Below are positions 30,265 through 30,831 of a stretch of DNA of 30,831 nt, piece after piece (position 1 is the stretch's first letter; every line of letters starts with the position of its first letter). The position numbers and the translations under genes are program-made. The notes beneath the pieces are model-generated. The model saw only the letters and a program-made list of their open reading frames with translations. It did not search any database and was not told the DNA's origin. This stretch comes from Zygnema circumcarinatum. Its lineage: Eukaryota; Streptophyta; Zygnematophyceae; Zygnematales; Zygnemataceae. Where the stretch lies: NCBI GenBank assembly GCA_037447605.1, contig CM074819.1, positions 1,059,173 to 1,090,003 on the forward strand, given 5' to 3'.

Positions 30265-30690
30265 CTGCTTTGTCAACAAGAAGCAAAATACCCACAATTA
30301 GAACAGAAAACAGTTTCTTTATTCTTTTCCACTCTTTCATTGACTAAAAGAATCAGAATGGTTAGCTGCTGCTTATCGTAAAAGCAACACATCCTCCTCC
30401 TTCTGGAGAGTCTCTGAGTGTTAGAAAAACCTACTGTATGCATACACCCTACAGAACTTTGCTGAATGCCAAACATTCATCATGCATGCAGCTCGTTAAA
30501 CACATGCAGAAAGCCATTCACAATCCCCAAAATGATAGAATCGCGGAATGAAGGGCTCCATAACATATTGACATCCACCAAATGGATCAAATGGATGGAC
30601 CACTCCAACGAGAGATCGACAAAATGGGTGAAACCACACGACCAGCACATGAATTCCACCTGACGACTATCAAACGTGAAGGAAATGACA

Positions 30691-30831
30691 CGAGAGAGAG
30701 GAGGGAGAAAGAGAGGAGGAAAAAACGAAGAGAGAGGAGGAGAAAACGAGGAGGAGAGAGGAGATAGCAGGGGGAAGAGAGAGAGAAAGGCGGAGAGAGA
30801 CAGGGAAGAGGGAAGGAGGTGGGATGGAGAA
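30691..30831. repeat. GA-rich polypurine tract at the right edge
   Basis: About 140 bp of GAGAGG/GGAGAAA purine sequence reaching the window end. It resembles the purine tracts seen in introns and leaders elsewhere in the window. Confidence 0.8.

Overview
This is nuclear DNA of a eukaryote from the green plant lineage, most likely a streptophyte (a charophyte alga such as a zygnematophyte, or a bryophyte or lycophyte; I cannot decide between these). Reasons: all four confident genes have several GT-AG introns; one encodes a plant epsilon-type 14-3-3 protein; one encodes a GrpE with an apparent plastid transit peptide; one is an R2R3-like MYB factor with plant EAR (LxLxL) motifs; G-boxes, telo-boxes and CT-rich leaders are present. 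There are no bacterial operons, ribosome binding sites or organelle genes.

Layout. 3-214: five copies of a 42-bp palindromic tandem repeat. 926-4589: 14-3-3 gene on the plus strand, seven coding exons, 259 aa. 5727-8651: a membrane-anchored 11-beta-HSD/steroleosin-like short-chain dehydrogenase on the minus strand, six coding exons, 343 aa, convergent with the 14-3-3 gene. 9124-9482: a complete non-autonomous hAT-type MITE with a perfect 8-bp target duplication; an inverted half copy lies at 11280-11438. 12989-16284: a MYB regulator on the minus strand, four exons, 925 aa, with a divergent R1, canonical R2 and R3, poly-Q and EAR-like motifs; three G-box-type elements spaced exactly 18 bp sit upstream. 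17.0-20.6 kb: mostly unassigned DNA with short tandem repeats. 20635-23951: plastid-type GrpE on the minus strand, three exons, 334 aa, with a 1.55-kb intron holding a 330-bp pyrimidine/purine tract.

24353-28858 is the most unusual part. It is a satellite field built from a 92-bp unit (50 + 42 bp) centred on a 20-bp perfect palindrome, with many CCAAT boxes and a conserved E2F-like TTCCCGCC. It alternates with a GC-rich block that also repeats every 91-92 bp. Together they form a higher-order repeat of exactly 960 bp. The field is interrupted by about 880 bp of non-satellite DNA with exon-like segments. 28.9-30.8 kb holds only weak gene candidates and microsatellites.

The four genes do not form a pathway: they are a signalling adaptor, a lipid/steroid-type oxidoreductase, a transcription factor and an organellar co-chaperone. 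Exon borders were read from splice consensus, reading phase and known family conservation; no transcript data were available. Coordinates were counted by hand.
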